A stretch of 64,000 nucleotides of DNA from Sediminicoccus sp. KRV36 (GTDB taxonomy: Bacteria; Pseudomonadota; Alphaproteobacteria; Acetobacterales; Acetobacteraceae): NCBI RefSeq assembly GCF_023243115.1, contig NZ_CP085081.1, forward strand, positions 2,852,001 to 2,916,000, given 5' to 3'. Under the pieces are notes generated by a model. That model saw nothing but the letters and a program-made list of their open reading frames with translations. It was not told the DNA's origin and made no database searches. Both the position numbers and the translations under genes were made by a program. Positions within the stretch are counted from its first letter, which is position 1. Every line of letters starts with the position of its first letter. This document shows, one piece after another, positions 16,885 through 26,392 of the stretch.

Positions 16885-17493
16885 ATGGACCAGCCGCGCC
16901 GCATTGATGTGATCTCGGACGTGATCTGCCCCTGGTGCTGGATCGGCAAGCGGCAGATGGAGCGGGCGCTGGCCATGCTGGACCAGAACTTCACCATCCA
17001 TTGGCGGCCCTATCAGCTAAACCCTGACATGCCCGCCGAAGGAGTGGAGCGCGCTTCCTACCGCGCCGCGAAATTCGGCAGCGTGGAGCGGGGCGCGGAG
17101 CTGGACGCCAATGTCGCCGCCGCCGGCCGCGCCGTGGGGCTGGAATTCCGCCATGACCGGATGCTGCGCACGCCCAACACCATCGCGGCCCATCGGCTGA
17201 TCCGCTGGGCGGGCGAGCCCATCGTCGAGCCCCTGTTCCAGGCCTATTTCCACGATGGCCAGGATATCGGCGACCATGCGGTCCTGGCGGCCATTGCCGC
17301 CACCATCGGCCTGGATGCCAAGGCATTCCTCGCTTCCGACGAGGGCGATGCCGAGGTGCGGGCCGAGGATGCGCATTTCCGCCGCATCGGCATCAATGGT
17401 GTGCCGAGCTTCGCGCTGGACGGTGCCGTAATGTTCAGCGGCGCCTATCCGGCCGAGCATATGGCGCAGGTCTTTGGCCGGAAGGCCGCCTGA
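16885..17493 (+). CDS. DsbA family oxidoreductase, FrnE/HCCA-isomerase-like
   Basis: 202-residue thioredoxin-fold protein without a signal peptide, so cytoplasmic. CPWC (Cys15/Cys18) sits in DVICPWCWIGK, followed by the helical insertion typical of FrnE and 2-hydroxychromene-2-carboxylate isomerases, and the cis-Pro loop GVPSFA. Three consecutive ATGs occur (16879, 16882, 16885); the last has GGGG at the best spacing. It diverges from pobA and its stop overlaps the next start (TGATG). Role: disulfide oxidoreductase or GSH-dependent isomerase, not decidable here. Confidence 0.9.
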   Translation: MDQPRRIDVISDVICPWCWIGKRQMERALAMLDQNFTIHWRPYQLNPDMPAEGVERASYRAAKFGSVERGAELDANVAAAGRAVGLEFRHDRMLRTPNTIAAHRLIRWAGEPIVEPLFQAYFHDGQDIGDHAVLAAIAATIGLDAKAFLASDEGDAEVRAEDAHFRRIGINGVPSFALDGAVMFSGAYPAEHMAQVFGRKAA

Positions 17494-17975
17494 TGCAGGC
17501 CCTTCTGGACCGGGCCGCCGCGCTGGGTGAACGCCTGCGCGCGCGGGGCGAGACCATCGCCATCTCGGAATCCTCCTCGGGCGGGCTGGTTTCGGCGGCT
17601 TTGCTCGCCCTGCCCGGCGCCTCGGCCTATTTCGTGGGTGGGGCGGTGACCTACACCACCACCGCGCGCGGCGTTCTGGTCGGGATCACGCCAGAGCAGA
17701 TGGTAGGGCTGCGTTCCTCCAGCGAGCCCTATGCGATGCTGCTGGCCCGCACCATGCGCGAGCGGATGGGCACGACATGGGGCCTGGCCGAGACGGGGGC
17801 TTCGGGGCCGACAGGCAATCGCTATGGCGATGCGGCGGGCCACACCTGCTTCGCGATCTCGGGGCCAGTCGAGATGGTGCGAACGCTGGAAACCGGCCAG
17901 GCCGAGCGCTGGCCGAACATGCTGGAATTCGCGCTGGCCACACTCGGCCTGCTGGATGAGGCGCTCAGCGCGTGA
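17493..17975 (+). CDS. CinA C-terminal family, nicotinamide-nucleotide amidohydrolase (PncC-like)
   Basis: 160-residue stand-alone CinA domain that deamidates NMN to NaMN in NAD salvage. Family motifs are ESSSGGLVSAALLALPGAS near residue 26, GGAVTYTTTAR, an LAETGASGP segment and GDAAGHTCFA. The ATG overlaps the DsbA-like stop by one base. Its 3' end overlaps the convergent SnoaL-like gene by 11 bases. Confidence 0.9.
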   Translation: MQALLDRAAALGERLRARGETIAISESSSGGLVSAALLALPGASAYFVGGAVTYTTTARGVLVGITPEQMVGLRSSSEPYAMLLARTMRERMGTTWGLAETGASGPTGNRYGDAAGHTCFAISGPVEMVRTLETGQAERWPNMLEFALATLGLLDEALSA

Positions 17976-18558
17976 GCGGCGCGCCGGCCAGCCAGGCCTT
18001 GCCATCGGCGTAAAGCGCTTCGACCTCCGGCCCCTTCAGCCCCGGCATATCCCGCTTCACCGCATAGCCGATGCGGGTCTGCAGATAGGCTAAATGCCGA
18101 TAGCCCTCCGGAAATTCCGCGAGCAGCGTGGCATCCAGCGAAAGTCGCGCATCGGGGGCGATGGGGTCCATCCGGTCCTTCTCGTAGATCGGCTGGCGCA
18201 GCAGCAGCTTCCAGACGCCGTCGTGCTTTTCGATGAAATCATAGAAGCGGCCGGTGCAGACCACATCCACCAGCACGCCCTCGACCTCGGCGCGCTGGCT
18301 GATGGTCATCTTGGTCTGGCTGATGGCGCGGCTGCCCACGATCTCGCTGCTATGCCCGCCCAGGAAATGCAGGATGGAGACGCCGCGATTCCAGCCCTCG
18401 ATGGAGGCCGTGATGAACTCGGCGGCCGTGCCCTGCTTCCAGGTGGCCATCATCCGGCCCTCGGGGTGCCAGCAGGTGGAAAAGCGCTGCCAGTCGCCGG
18501 CATCGCGCCAGACCGCCCAATTCTCGATCAGGGCGCGGATTTCCAGAGCGTCGCTCAT
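17965..18558 (-). CDS. SnoaL/NTF2-like fold protein
   Basis: 197 residues. The N-terminal part looks like the NTF2-like cone fold: an IRALIENWAVWRDAGDWQRF helix, then CWHPEGRM, a GGHSSEIVG strand and a VCTGRFYDFIEKHDGVWKLLLRQ sheet, as in SnoaL-like polyketide cyclases and dehydratases. A C-terminal 60-residue tail (KDRMDPIAPDARLSLD...) is outside the usual fold. The ATG at 18558 overlaps the upstream hydrolase stop (TGATG), so the pair is co-translated. The function is not assignable beyond fold. Confidence 0.75.
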   Translation of the reverse strand: MSDALEIRALIENWAVWRDAGDWQRFSTCWHPEGRMMATWKQGTAAEFITASIEGWNRGVSILHFLGGHSSEIVGSRAISQTKMTISQRAEVEGVLVDVVCTGRFYDFIEKHDGVWKLLLRQPIYEKDRMDPIAPDARLSLDATLLAEFPEGYRHLAYLQTRIGYAVKRDMPGLKGPEVEALYADGKAWLAGAPLTR

Positions 18559-19442
18559 CAGGGCTTCGCCGCGATGATGGCACCCGACAGGCTGGCGGGG
18601 ATACGGTCCTTCCAGGCGCCGGAATCCACCGCGGTGATGAAGTCCAGCACGGCACGATTGAAGGCGTCGGGGTCTTCCAGATTCATCGTGTGGCCGCATT
18701 TCGGCATGACCAGCAAAGCCGAGCTGCTGATGGTGCGCTTGAGGTAGATGGCGGGTTCCAGCGTCGGGTCATCCTCATCGCCCGCGATGATGAAGGTGGG
18801 CAGCTTCAGCTTGCGGAATTCGGCATCCAGCTCGAACAGCGAGGGCCGTTCGCGCTGCACGCCGAGCATGGTCAGCGCCGAGCCTTCGGTGGAGTGCTCG
18901 GCCATCTGCGCCTCGAATTCGGCGAAGCCGCGCGGGTCCTTTTCCTCAAAGACCAGCCGCGTCGGGCCATGGGCGTAGATGGTTGCGAATGTCTCGATGC
19001 CGCCCGCGCGCAGCTTGGCGACGGAGCCGTCAATCTCGGCCTGGAACTGCGCACGCTTATCGGGTGCCGCGCCATAGCCCACGCCGGCCGCCGTCAGGCT
19101 GCGCGCCAGATGCGGGTGGCGAAGGCCCAGATGCAGTGTCGCGAAGGCGCCCATGGAAAGCCCGACGACATGGGCGGGCGCCAGGTTCAGCGCGGTGATG
19201 ACAGCGGCGATATCATCCGTCGCGCGGTCCTGGCCGTAGGATTTCGGCGTGGAGGGAACGCTGCTGGGCGGGTAGCCGCGGGCATGGAAGGCGATGCAAC
19301 GGTAGCGCCGGGCAAAGAAGCGAAGCTGCGGCTCCCAGCTGCGCGCATCGCCGGCGAATTCATGGGCGAAGACCAGGGGCGTGCCCTCACCCGCTTCGAT
19401 GTAATGCAGGTCAACGCCATCCTCGGTGCGGATGCTGGGCAT
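18558..19442 (-). CDS. Alpha/beta hydrolase, 3-oxoadipate enol-lactonase-like
   Basis: 294-residue cytosolic hydrolase starting at ATG 19442 after AAAGGAG. The core is FAHEFAGDARSWEPQL (oxyanion region), the nucleophile elbow GLSMGAF, the acid in AGDEDDPT and the His in CGHTMNLEDP. The arrangement resembles PcaD-type enol-lactonases and meta-cleavage hydrolases, which would suit the aromatic genes nearby, but the residues seen are general to the fold. It forms a two-gene operon with the SnoaL-like protein and is divergent from the ring-opening amidohydrolase. Confidence 0.88.
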   Translation of the reverse strand: MPSIRTEDGVDLHYIEAGEGTPLVFAHEFAGDARSWEPQLRFFARRYRCIAFHARGYPPSSVPSTPKSYGQDRATDDIAAVITALNLAPAHVVGLSMGAFATLHLGLRHPHLARSLTAAGVGYGAAPDKRAQFQAEIDGSVAKLRAGGIETFATIYAHGPTRLVFEEKDPRGFAEFEAQMAEHSTEGSALTMLGVQRERPSLFELDAEFRKLKLPTFIIAGDEDDPTLEPAIYLKRTISSSALLVMPKCGHTMNLEDPDAFNRAVLDFITAVDSGAWKDRIPASLSGAIIAAKP

Positions 19443-19529
19443 ATGGGCTGGGCTCCTTTGTCGCGGGCGTAACTTGCGGCGGGGGGCGCGGCGCGGCAAG
19501 GGAGGCCGGCCAGCCAGGAGTGTCCCATC

Positions 19530-20630
19530 ATGCCCCGCCAAGCCCTCGCCTTCCGCGTCGCCATGCGCCATCCGGGCGATGTTTCCGCCATCGCGGCCCT
19601 GTTCGAGGAGGGCGCGCTGAACCCTGCGGAAGTGGTCGCCATCCTCGGCAAGACCGAGGGCAATGGCTGCGTGAATGACTTCACCCGCGCCTATGCCGTC
19701 AGTGCCCTGGCTGCGATGCTGGCCGGGCGTCTCGGCACCACGCCGGAGGCTGTGATCGCACGCGTGGCGCTCGTCATGTCGGGCGGCACCGAGGGCGGGC
19801 TCTCGCCGCATTTCCTGGTGCTGGCGGTGCGCGAGGTGACGGCGCCCGCGACCGGCGCACTCGCCATCGGCATCGGCTTCACGCCGGATTTCGCCCCCGA
19901 GGAGATCGGCCGCCTGGCGCAGCTGCGTGCGACGGCTGAGGCCGTACGCGCCGCGATGGCCGATGCCGGCATCACCAACCCGGCCGAGGTGCATTACGTG
20001 CAGGTGAAATGCCCGCTGCTGACCTCGGCGAAGGTGATGGAGGCTGCGGCGCGCGGGCAGAGCGTCGCCACGCATGAAACCTATCCCTCCATGGGGCTTT
20101 CGCGCGGGGCGGCGGCACTCGGCGTGGCCCTGGCGCTCGGCGAAATCCCCGAGGCCGCACTGTCGGATGCGGTGATCGGCGCCGATTGGTCGCTGCATTC
20201 GGGCCGCGCCAGCTGCTCGGCCGGAGTGGAGTTGGAGCGTTGCGAGGTAATCGTGCTGGGCAACAGCCCCGATTGGGCGGGCGATCTCATCATCGGGCAT
20301 GATGTGATGGCCGATGCGTTGGATTTCGGCGCGGTGCAGCGGGCGCTGGCGTCGGTCGGCCTCGCCGCCCCCGGGCAATTGGAGGCGGCGGCGCGCGGGC
20401 AACTGGTCGCCGTGCTGGCCAAGGCCGAACCCGCGACGACGGGCAGCATTCGCGGCCTGCGCCACATCATGAATGACGACAGCGACATCAACGCGACGCG
20501 CCACGCCCGCGCCTTGGTCGGCGGCGTCATCGCGGCGGCGGTGGGCCGCACGGACCTCTTTGTCTCGGGCGGTGCGGAGCATCAGGGGCCGGATGGCGGC
20601 GGACCCGTCGCGGTGATCGCGCGGCGATAA
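19530..20630 (+). CDS. Ring-opening amidohydrolase, cyanuric acid amidohydrolase/barbiturase family
   Basis: 366-residue enzyme of the small AtzD/Bar family (Toblerone fold, three repeats) that hydrolyses cyanuric acid to carboxybiuret or barbiturate to ureidomalonate. Each repeat offers a Lys and a Ser: Lys41 with Ser84 (SGGTEG), Lys160 with Ser228/230 (RASCSAG), and Lys298 with Ser346 (SGGAEHQGPDGGGP). All three dyads look intact. It has an AGGAG site 11 bases upstream of ATG 19530 and stands alone. Cyanuric acid versus barbiturate cannot be settled from these residues. Confidence 0.92.
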   Translation: MPRQALAFRVAMRHPGDVSAIAALFEEGALNPAEVVAILGKTEGNGCVNDFTRAYAVSALAAMLAGRLGTTPEAVIARVALVMSGGTEGGLSPHFLVLAVREVTAPATGALAIGIGFTPDFAPEEIGRLAQLRATAEAVRAAMADAGITNPAEVHYVQVKCPLLTSAKVMEAAARGQSVATHETYPSMGLSRGAAALGVALALGEIPEAALSDAVIGADWSLHSGRASCSAGVELERCEVIVLGNSPDWAGDLIIGHDVMADALDFGAVQRALASVGLAAPGQLEAAARGQLVAVLAKAEPATTGSIRGLRHIMNDDSDINATRHARALVGGVIAAAVGRTDLFVSGGAEHQGPDGGGPVAVIARR

Positions 20631-20697
20631 ACCAGCGGCGGGGACTGGAAACCGGACGCGATTGGTCCTATTTGAATGGGGCCGCAGGAGAACGCCG

Positions 20698-21153
20698 GTG
20701 CTGAAACTCTCCAGATTGACCGATTACGCCGTGGTGGTGCTGTCGCGCATGGGCCGGACGGATGCTCCGTTGCTCAGCGCGCCAGGCATTGCCGCACGCA
20801 CCGGCCTGGCCGAGCCGACGGTCGCCAAAGTGCTGAAAATCCTGGCCCAATCTGATATCGTCGAGGGCTTGCGCGGCGCCCGCGGCGGCTACCGCCTGAC
20901 CCGCCCCTTGAGCGAGATCACCCTGGCCGAGGTGGTCGTCGCGTTTGACGGCCCCATCGCGCTGACCGCCTGTGTGGATGGCGGCATGGGCGGCTGCGAG
21001 AGCGAGCATCTCTGCCCCGTCCGGGGCCGCTGGGACCCGGTGAACCATGCCATCCGCGCAGCACTGGCCGGCATTTCCGTGGCCGAGCTTGCAAGGGGCG
21101 GCTGCGGTGCCAGTTCCATGACCATTCCTGATCACTTCGCCGCCGCCGAGTAG
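20698..21153 (+). CDS. Rrf2-family SUF operon regulator (IscR-like)
   Basis: 151-residue winged-helix repressor. A GTG start at 20698 follows GCAGGAGA; the protein then opens [16 protein letters not shown], the Rrf2 start. Recognition helix region [11 protein letters not shown], wing [12 protein letters not shown]. Three cysteines (Cys92, Cys100, Cys106) in [16 protein letters not shown] match the Fe-S ligand cluster of IscR, so it should sense cluster status and autoregulate the operon. It lies 8 bases before sufB. Confidence 0.92.
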   Translation: MLKLSRLTDYAVVVLSRMGRTDAPLLSAPGIAARTGLAEPTVAKVLKILAQSDIVEGLRGARGGYRLTRPLSEITLAEVVVAFDGPIALTACVDGGMGGCESEHLCPVRGRWDPVNHAIRAALAGISVAELARGGCGASSMTIPDHFAAAE

Positions 21154-21161
21154 GAGCGCAT

Positions 21162-22616
21162 ATGCCTGCCGTTGCAGAGACCCTCGAGACCGTCCAGGCC
21201 GCCAGCGATGGCGGCTACAAGTGGGGTTTTGAGACCGATATCGCCATGGAATACGCGCCCAAGGGGCTGAACGAGGATATCGTTCGCTTCATCAGCGCGA
21301 AGAAGAATGAGCCCGAATGGCTGCTGGAATGGCGGCTGAAGGCCTATCGCCACTGGCTGAAGATGGAGGAGCCCGACTGGGCCGCCGTCAACTATCCGAA
21401 AATCGACTACCAGGACGCGTATTACTACGCGGCCCCCACCAACAAGGTGGTGCCGAAGTCGCTGGACGAGGTGGACCCCGAGCTGCTGCGTACTTACGAA
21501 AAGCTCGGCATCCCCCTGCGCGAGCAGGAGCGGCTGCAGGGCATCGCCGTGGATATGGTGTTCGACAGCGTCTCCGTCGCCACCACCTTCAAGGACCGGC
21601 TGTCAAAGGATGGCATCATCTTCTGCTCGATCAGCGAGGCGGTGCATGAGCACCCCGAACTGGTGCAGCAATATCTGGGTTCCGTGGTCCCGCCGGGCGA
21701 CAACTACTTCGCCTGCCTGAACTCGGCCGTCTTCACGGATGGCAGCTTCGTCTTCATCCCCAAGGGCGTGCGCTGCCCGATGGAGCTTTCCACCTATTTC
21801 CGTATCAACGCCAAGAGCACCGGCCAGTTCGAGCGCACGCTGATCATCGCCGAAGCGGGTTCGCACGTCTCCTATCTGGAAGGCTGCACCGCGCCGATGC
21901 GCGATGAGAACCAGATGCACGCCGCCGTGGTGGAGCTGGTGCTGATGGATGACGCGACCATCAAGTACAGCACGGTGCAGAACTGGTACCCGGGCGATGC
22001 CGAAGGCAAGGGCGGCATCTACAACTTCGTCACCAAGCGCGCCGCCTGCCGCGGTGCCCGCAGCAAAGTGAGCTGGACGCAGGTGGAGACGGGTTCCGCG
22101 ATCACCTGGAAATACCCCTCCTGCATCCTGCTCGGCGATGACAGCGTGGGCGAGTTCTACTCGGTGGCCATCACCAACAACCACCAGCAGGCCGATACCG
22201 GCACCAAGATGTGGCATGTGGGCAAGAACACGAAGTCCACGATCGTCTCCAAGGGCATCAGCGCGGGCAAGGGCCAGAACACCTATCGGGGCCTCGTGAA
22301 GATCAGCCCGAAGGCGACAGGTGCCCGCAACTTCACGCAATGCGACAGCCTGCTGATCGGCGATCAATGCGGCGCGCATACCGTGCCCTATATCGAAAAC
22401 CGCTGCGCCACCGCGAAGATCGAGCATGAGGCCACCACCTCGCGCATCGCCGAGGACCAGCTGTTCTACTGCCGCTCGCGCGGGCTCACGCAGGAAGAGG
22501 CGGTGGGGCTGATCGTGAACGGCTTCTGCCGCGAAGTGCTCAAGGAATTGCCGATGGAGTTCGCCGTGGAAGCACAGAAGCTTCTGGCGATTTCGCTCGA
22601 AGGGAGCGTTGGTTAA
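21162..22616 (+). CDS. sufB: Fe-S cluster assembly scaffold SufB
   Basis: 484-residue SufB, core of the SufBC2D scaffold that builds clusters from SufS sulfur. The start has GGAG 7 bases upstream. Characteristic blocks are [88 protein letters not shown] and the C-terminal [22 protein letters not shown]. Length and blocks are full. It is co-transcribed with the other suf genes. Confidence 0.97.
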   Translation: MPAVAETLETVQAASDGGYKWGFETDIAMEYAPKGLNEDIVRFISAKKNEPEWLLEWRLKAYRHWLKMEEPDWAAVNYPKIDYQDAYYYAAPTNKVVPKSLDEVDPELLRTYEKLGIPLREQERLQGIAVDMVFDSVSVATTFKDRLSKDGIIFCSISEAVHEHPELVQQYLGSVVPPGDNYFACLNSAVFTDGSFVFIPKGVRCPMELSTYFRINAKSTGQFERTLIIAEAGSHVSYLEGCTAPMRDENQMHAAVVELVLMDDATIKYSTVQNWYPGDAEGKGGIYNFVTKRAACRGARSKVSWTQVETGSAITWKYPSCILLGDDSVGEFYSVAITNNHQQADTGTKMWHVGKNTKSTIVSKGISAGKGQNTYRGLVKISPKATGARNFTQCDSLLIGDQCGAHTVPYIENRCATAKIEHEATTSRIAEDQLFYCRSRGLTQEEAVGLIVNGFCREVLKELPMEFAVEAQKLLAISLEGSVG

Positions 22617-22619
22617 GTC

Positions 22620-23360
22620 ATGTTGAAGATCGAAGGCCTGACGGCCGAAATTGATGGCAAGCAGATCCTCAAGGGGATCAATCTCGAAGTCCCGACGGGC
22701 GAGATCCACGCCATCATGGGCCCCAATGGTTCGGGCAAATCCACCCTCTCCTACGTGCTGAGCGGGCGTGAGGGCTATGAGATCACGGGCGGCACCGCCA
22801 GCTTCAACGGCATGGACATCCTGGCGATGGCGCCGGAGGAGCGCGCGGCTTCGGGCCTGTTCCTCGCCTTCCAGTATCCGGTGGAATTGCCGGGCGTGGG
22901 CAATGCGAATTTCCTGCGCACCGCACTGAACGCCATCCGCAAGGCGAAGGGCGAGCCGGAAGTGGACGCCATGGCCTTCCTCAAGCTGGCCCGCGCCAAG
23001 CTGAAGACGCTGCAGATGAGCGACGACATGCTCAAGCGCAACGTCAATGTCGGCTTCTCGGGTGGTGAGAAGAAGCGCAACGAGGTGCTGCAGATGGCGC
23101 TGCTGGAGCCCTCTCTCGCCATCCTCGACGAGACGGATTCCGGCCTCGACATCGATGCGCTGAAGATCGTGGCCGATGGCGTGAATGCGATGCGCGGCCC
23201 GAATTTCTCGGCCCTCGTCATCACGCATTACCAGCGCCTGCTGGATTATATCGTGCCGGACCGCGTACATGTGCTGATGGGTGGCCGCATCGTGAAATCC
23301 GGCGGCAAGGAACTCGCGCTGGAGCTGGAGGCGGAGGGTTACGCCCGCGTGGCCGCATGA
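22620..23360 (+). CDS. sufC: Fe-S assembly ATPase SufC
   Basis: 246-residue ABC-type ATPase energising the SufB-SufD scaffold. Walker A GPNGSGKS (34-41), Q-loop FQYPVELPG, signature FSGGEKKR and Walker B LAILDETDSGLD are intact. Three bases separate it from sufB, and its stop overlaps sufD by ATGA. Confidence 0.97.
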   Translation: MLKIEGLTAEIDGKQILKGINLEVPTGEIHAIMGPNGSGKSTLSYVLSGREGYEITGGTASFNGMDILAMAPEERAASGLFLAFQYPVELPGVGNANFLRTALNAIRKAKGEPEVDAMAFLKLARAKLKTLQMSDDMLKRNVNVGFSGGEKKRNEVLQMALLEPSLAILDETDSGLDIDALKIVADGVNAMRGPNFSALVITHYQRLLDYIVPDRVHVLMGGRIVKSGGKELALELEAEGYARVAA

Positions 23361-24625
23361 ACGCCATGACCTCTGGCGGTTTCGTCGCGCGCTTCGAGGG
23401 GCTGCGCGCGCATCTCCCTGGCGGCCGCACGCCCTGGGTGGCGGCGCTGCGCAGCGAAGCGGCCGAGCATTTCGCGCTGGCCGGCCTGCCTGGCCGCAAG
23501 CTCGAAGCCTGGCGCTACACCGACCTTACCCCCATCGCCCAGGCGGGCTTCACCGAGGCGCTGACGCTGGTGGTGGAAAACCCGGCCCTGCCGCCGATGC
23601 GCGCGGCATTCCGCGCCGTCTTCGTGGATGGCCGCTTCGCCGAAGGGCTCTCCGTGCTGCCCGGCTGGTGCCGCTCCCTCGCCGCCCATCTGGGCGATGC
23701 CGAGGGGCTGCTCGGCGCCATCGCGCAAAGCCTGCCCGTCGTCTCGCTCAACACCATGCTGTTCGAGGATGGCCTGCTGCTGGACCTGCCGGACGGGGCG
23801 GAGGGCGGCGCGCTGGAATTGCTGAGCATCGTCACCCATACCGAGCGGCCGATCGCCTTTCATCCGCGGCATCTGCTGCGCATCGGCGCGGGCGCTTCGC
23901 TCACGCTCATCGAAACCAGCATGGGGCCGAATGGCGCGAGCTACCTCCATAATCCGGTGTTCGAAATCCATGTCGGCGCGGGTGCGACCCTCTCCCATGT
24001 GCGCATCCAGCGTGAGGGACGTTCGGGCTTCCAGCTCTCCACCGTGCTGGCCGCGGTGCAGGCTGGCGGCACTTATGATAATTTCACGTTGAACGCCGGC
24101 GCCAAGCTCGTTCGCAACGAGATCCACACGGCCCTCCTCGGCCCCAAGGCGGCCTGCCACATGAATGGCGCGCAGCTGGCGGGCGACGGCCAGCACGCCG
24201 ACACCACCACCTTTCTCGATCACGCGGCCCCCGACTGCGCCAGCCGCCAGACCTACAAGACCGTACTGGCCGGCAAGTCGCGCGGCGTGTTTCAGGGCAA
24301 GATCCTGGTGCGGCAGGTGGCGCAGCGCACCGATGGCTACCAGATGAACCAGGCGCTGCTGCTCTCCGAAGAGGCCGAGATTGACGCCAAGCCGCAGCTC
24401 GAAATCTACGCCGATGACGTGAAGTGCAGCCATGGCGCGACGGTCGGCGCGCTGGATGAGGCGCAGCTCTTCTACCTGCGCGCCCGCGGCATTCCGGCCG
24501 AACAGGCCCGCGCCATGCTGGTGCAGGCCTTCCTGGTCGAGGCCATCGAGGGCGTCACCCACCCCCTCGCCCAGGCCGCCCTGGCGGAAGCGACGGATGG
24601 CTGGTGGGAACGCGAGGTCGCATGA
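23357..24625 (+). CDS. sufD: Fe-S cluster assembly protein SufD
   Basis: 422-residue beta-helix partner of SufB. The N-terminal helical part contains AGLPGRKLEAWRYTDL, typical of SufD. The C-terminal half has FLDHAAPDCASRQTYKTVL, SRGVFQGKILVRQVAQRTDGYQMNQALLLS and DDVKCSHGATVGALDEAQLFYLRARGI, whose Cys and His match the cluster-binding pair of the family. It overlaps sufC by 4 bases. Confidence 0.96.
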   Translation: MNAMTSGGFVARFEGLRAHLPGGRTPWVAALRSEAAEHFALAGLPGRKLEAWRYTDLTPIAQAGFTEALTLVVENPALPPMRAAFRAVFVDGRFAEGLSVLPGWCRSLAAHLGDAEGLLGAIAQSLPVVSLNTMLFEDGLLLDLPDGAEGGALELLSIVTHTERPIAFHPRHLLRIGAGASLTLIETSMGPNGASYLHNPVFEIHVGAGATLSHVRIQREGRSGFQLSTVLAAVQAGGTYDNFTLNAGAKLVRNEIHTALLGPKAACHMNGAQLAGDGQHADTTTFLDHAAPDCASRQTYKTVLAGKSRGVFQGKILVRQVAQRTDGYQMNQALLLSEEAEIDAKPQLEIYADDVKCSHGATVGALDEAQLFYLRARGIPAEQARAMLVQAFLVEAIEGVTHPLAQAALAEATDGWWEREVA

Positions 24626-24683
24626 TCCGCGCAGCCGCTTCACACCTCCGGGCTAACGCCTTCCAGCGATCGGATGCGAGGTA

Positions 24684-25931
24684 ATGGATACGAACATCGC
24701 CTCCGGCTTTGACGTCACCCGCATCCGCCAGGATTTCCCCATCCTGTCCACGCAGGTGCGCGGCAAGCCGCTCGTCTTCCTCGACAGCGGAGCCTCGGCG
24801 CAGAAACCGCGCGTGGTGATGGACGCCATGACGCGCGCGATGGAGACGGCCTATGCCAATGTCCATCGCGGCGCCTATCACCTCAGCGAAGTGGCGACGG
24901 AAGCACATGAGGCAGCGCGCGGCGCCGTGCAGCGCTTCCTGAACGCGGCCGAGCCGGAGGAAATCATCTTCACGCCCAATGCCACGGGCGCCTTCAACCT
25001 CGTCGCCCACAGCTTCGGCCGCGCCATGCTCAAGCCTGGCCAGTGCGTGCTGGTGAGCGAGATGGAGCACCATGCCAACCTCGTCCCCTGGCAGATGCTG
25101 CGGGATGCGGGCCTCGGCATCGGGCTGCGTTTCGTGCGCGTGACCGATGCGGGTGAGCTCGATCTGGAGGACCTCGCCGCCAAGCTGGCCGATGGCAAGG
25201 TGGGACTGGTGTCCGTCACCCACATGTCCAACGTGCTGGGCACCGTGACACCTGCAGCACAGATCGCGCGCATGGCGCATGAGGCCGGCGCCCGCGTGTT
25301 GTTCGATGGCAGCCAGGCCGCCGTGCATCGCGCCGTGGATGTGCGGGCGCTGGATGCTGATTTCTACATCTTCACCGGCCACAAGCTCTACGGGCCCACT
25401 GGCATTGGCGTGCTCTATGGCAAGCGCGCGCTGCTCGATGCCATGCCGCCCTTCTTCGGCGGCGGCGACATGATCGAGACCGTCACGCTGGAGCATTCGA
25501 CCTTCGCGGCCGCCCCTGCCCGCTTCGAAGCCGGCACGCCCGCCATCATCGAAGCGGTCGGCCTGCACGCGGCGATTGACTATGTGAACGCCATCGGCAT
25601 GGCCGCGATCGAGGCGCATGAGCGCGCCCTGGTGGACCACGCGATGCGCGCGCTGACCCAGGTGGAGGGCCTGGCGCTGCTGGGCGGGGCGCAAGATCGT
25701 GGCGGCGTCTTCGCCTTCACGCTGGAGGGCGTGCACCCGCATGACCTCTCCACCTATCTCGACCGTTCGGGCATCTGCGTTCGCGCCGGCCGCCATTGCG
25801 CCGAGCCGCTGCACACCCGCTTCGGGCTGGAGGGCGGCAGCACGCGGGCCTCTTTCGGGCTTTACACGACGCGGGGAGAGATTGATTTCCTCGCGACGAA
25901 GCTGACCGATGCGCGGAGGTTCTTTGCGTGA
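24684..25931 (+). CDS. sufS: Cysteine desulfurase SufS
   Basis: 415-residue PLP enzyme giving persulfide sulfur to the scaffold. PLP Lys234 (FTGHKLYGPTG), His in EMEHHANLVPW (129/130), and the persulfide-forming Cys372 in RAGRHCAEPL, the group II (SufS) type active-site loop. The 58-base gap after sufD is the longest in the operon but holds no visible terminator. The stop overlaps the sufU GTG start. Confidence 0.96.
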   Translation: MDTNIASGFDVTRIRQDFPILSTQVRGKPLVFLDSGASAQKPRVVMDAMTRAMETAYANVHRGAYHLSEVATEAHEAARGAVQRFLNAAEPEEIIFTPNATGAFNLVAHSFGRAMLKPGQCVLVSEMEHHANLVPWQMLRDAGLGIGLRFVRVTDAGELDLEDLAAKLADGKVGLVSVTHMSNVLGTVTPAAQIARMAHEAGARVLFDGSQAAVHRAVDVRALDADFYIFTGHKLYGPTGIGVLYGKRALLDAMPPFFGGGDMIETVTLEHSTFAAAPARFEAGTPAIIEAVGLHAAIDYVNAIGMAAIEAHERALVDHAMRALTQVEGLALLGGAQDRGGVFAFTLEGVHPHDLSTYLDRSGICVRAGRHCAEPLHTRFGLEGGSTRASFGLYTTRGEIDFLATKLTDARRFFA

Positions 25932-26392
25932 GCGCGCCGGCGGGATTTGACGAGCTGCAGGACCTCTACTCCAAGGTGCTGCGGGACCTTGCCCGCAATC
26001 CGGCGCATCGTGGCCGGCTGGAGAATGCCACCGCCACCGCGCGCGGTGACAACCCGATGTGCGGGGACCGGGTAGAAATCTTCATCAACCTCGATGGCCC
26101 GCGCATCACGGAAGCCATGTTCACCGGCCGTGGTTGTGAAATCTCCCAGGCCAGCGCGGCCCTGCTCACGGAGCTGGTTCGCGGCAAGTCGCCAGCTGAG
26201 GCCCGTGCCCTTGGCCAGGCCGTGGCGCGCCTCGCCCGCAGCGGCGAGCGCGACGAGACCAGCGAGGATCTCGCCCGCCTGTCCGTCTTTTCCGTCGTGA
26301 AGAATTTCCCGAGCCGCGTGAAATGCGCCACCCTCGCCTGGCACGCGCTTGATGCCGCGCTTGCGGGCGTGAAGGAGACCAGCAGTGAGTGA
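25928..26392 (+). CDS. sufU: SufU-type Fe-S assembly protein (sulfur acceptor)
   Basis: 154 residues of the IscU/SufU fold. Ligand cysteines Cys45 (NPMCGDR), Cys70 (GRGCEISQAS) and Cys133 (RVKCATLAW) are present, with the insertion between the second and third that marks SufU rather than IscU. In Gram-positives SufU is a zinc-dependent sulfur acceptor for SufS; it takes the place of SufE, which is absent here. GTG start inside GTGA, overlapping the sufS stop. Confidence 0.9.
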   Translation: MSAPAGFDELQDLYSKVLRDLARNPAHRGRLENATATARGDNPMCGDRVEIFINLDGPRITEAMFTGRGCEISQASAALLTELVRGKSPAEARALGQAVARLARSGERDETSEDLARLSVFSVVKNFPSRVKCATLAWHALDAALAGVKETSSE

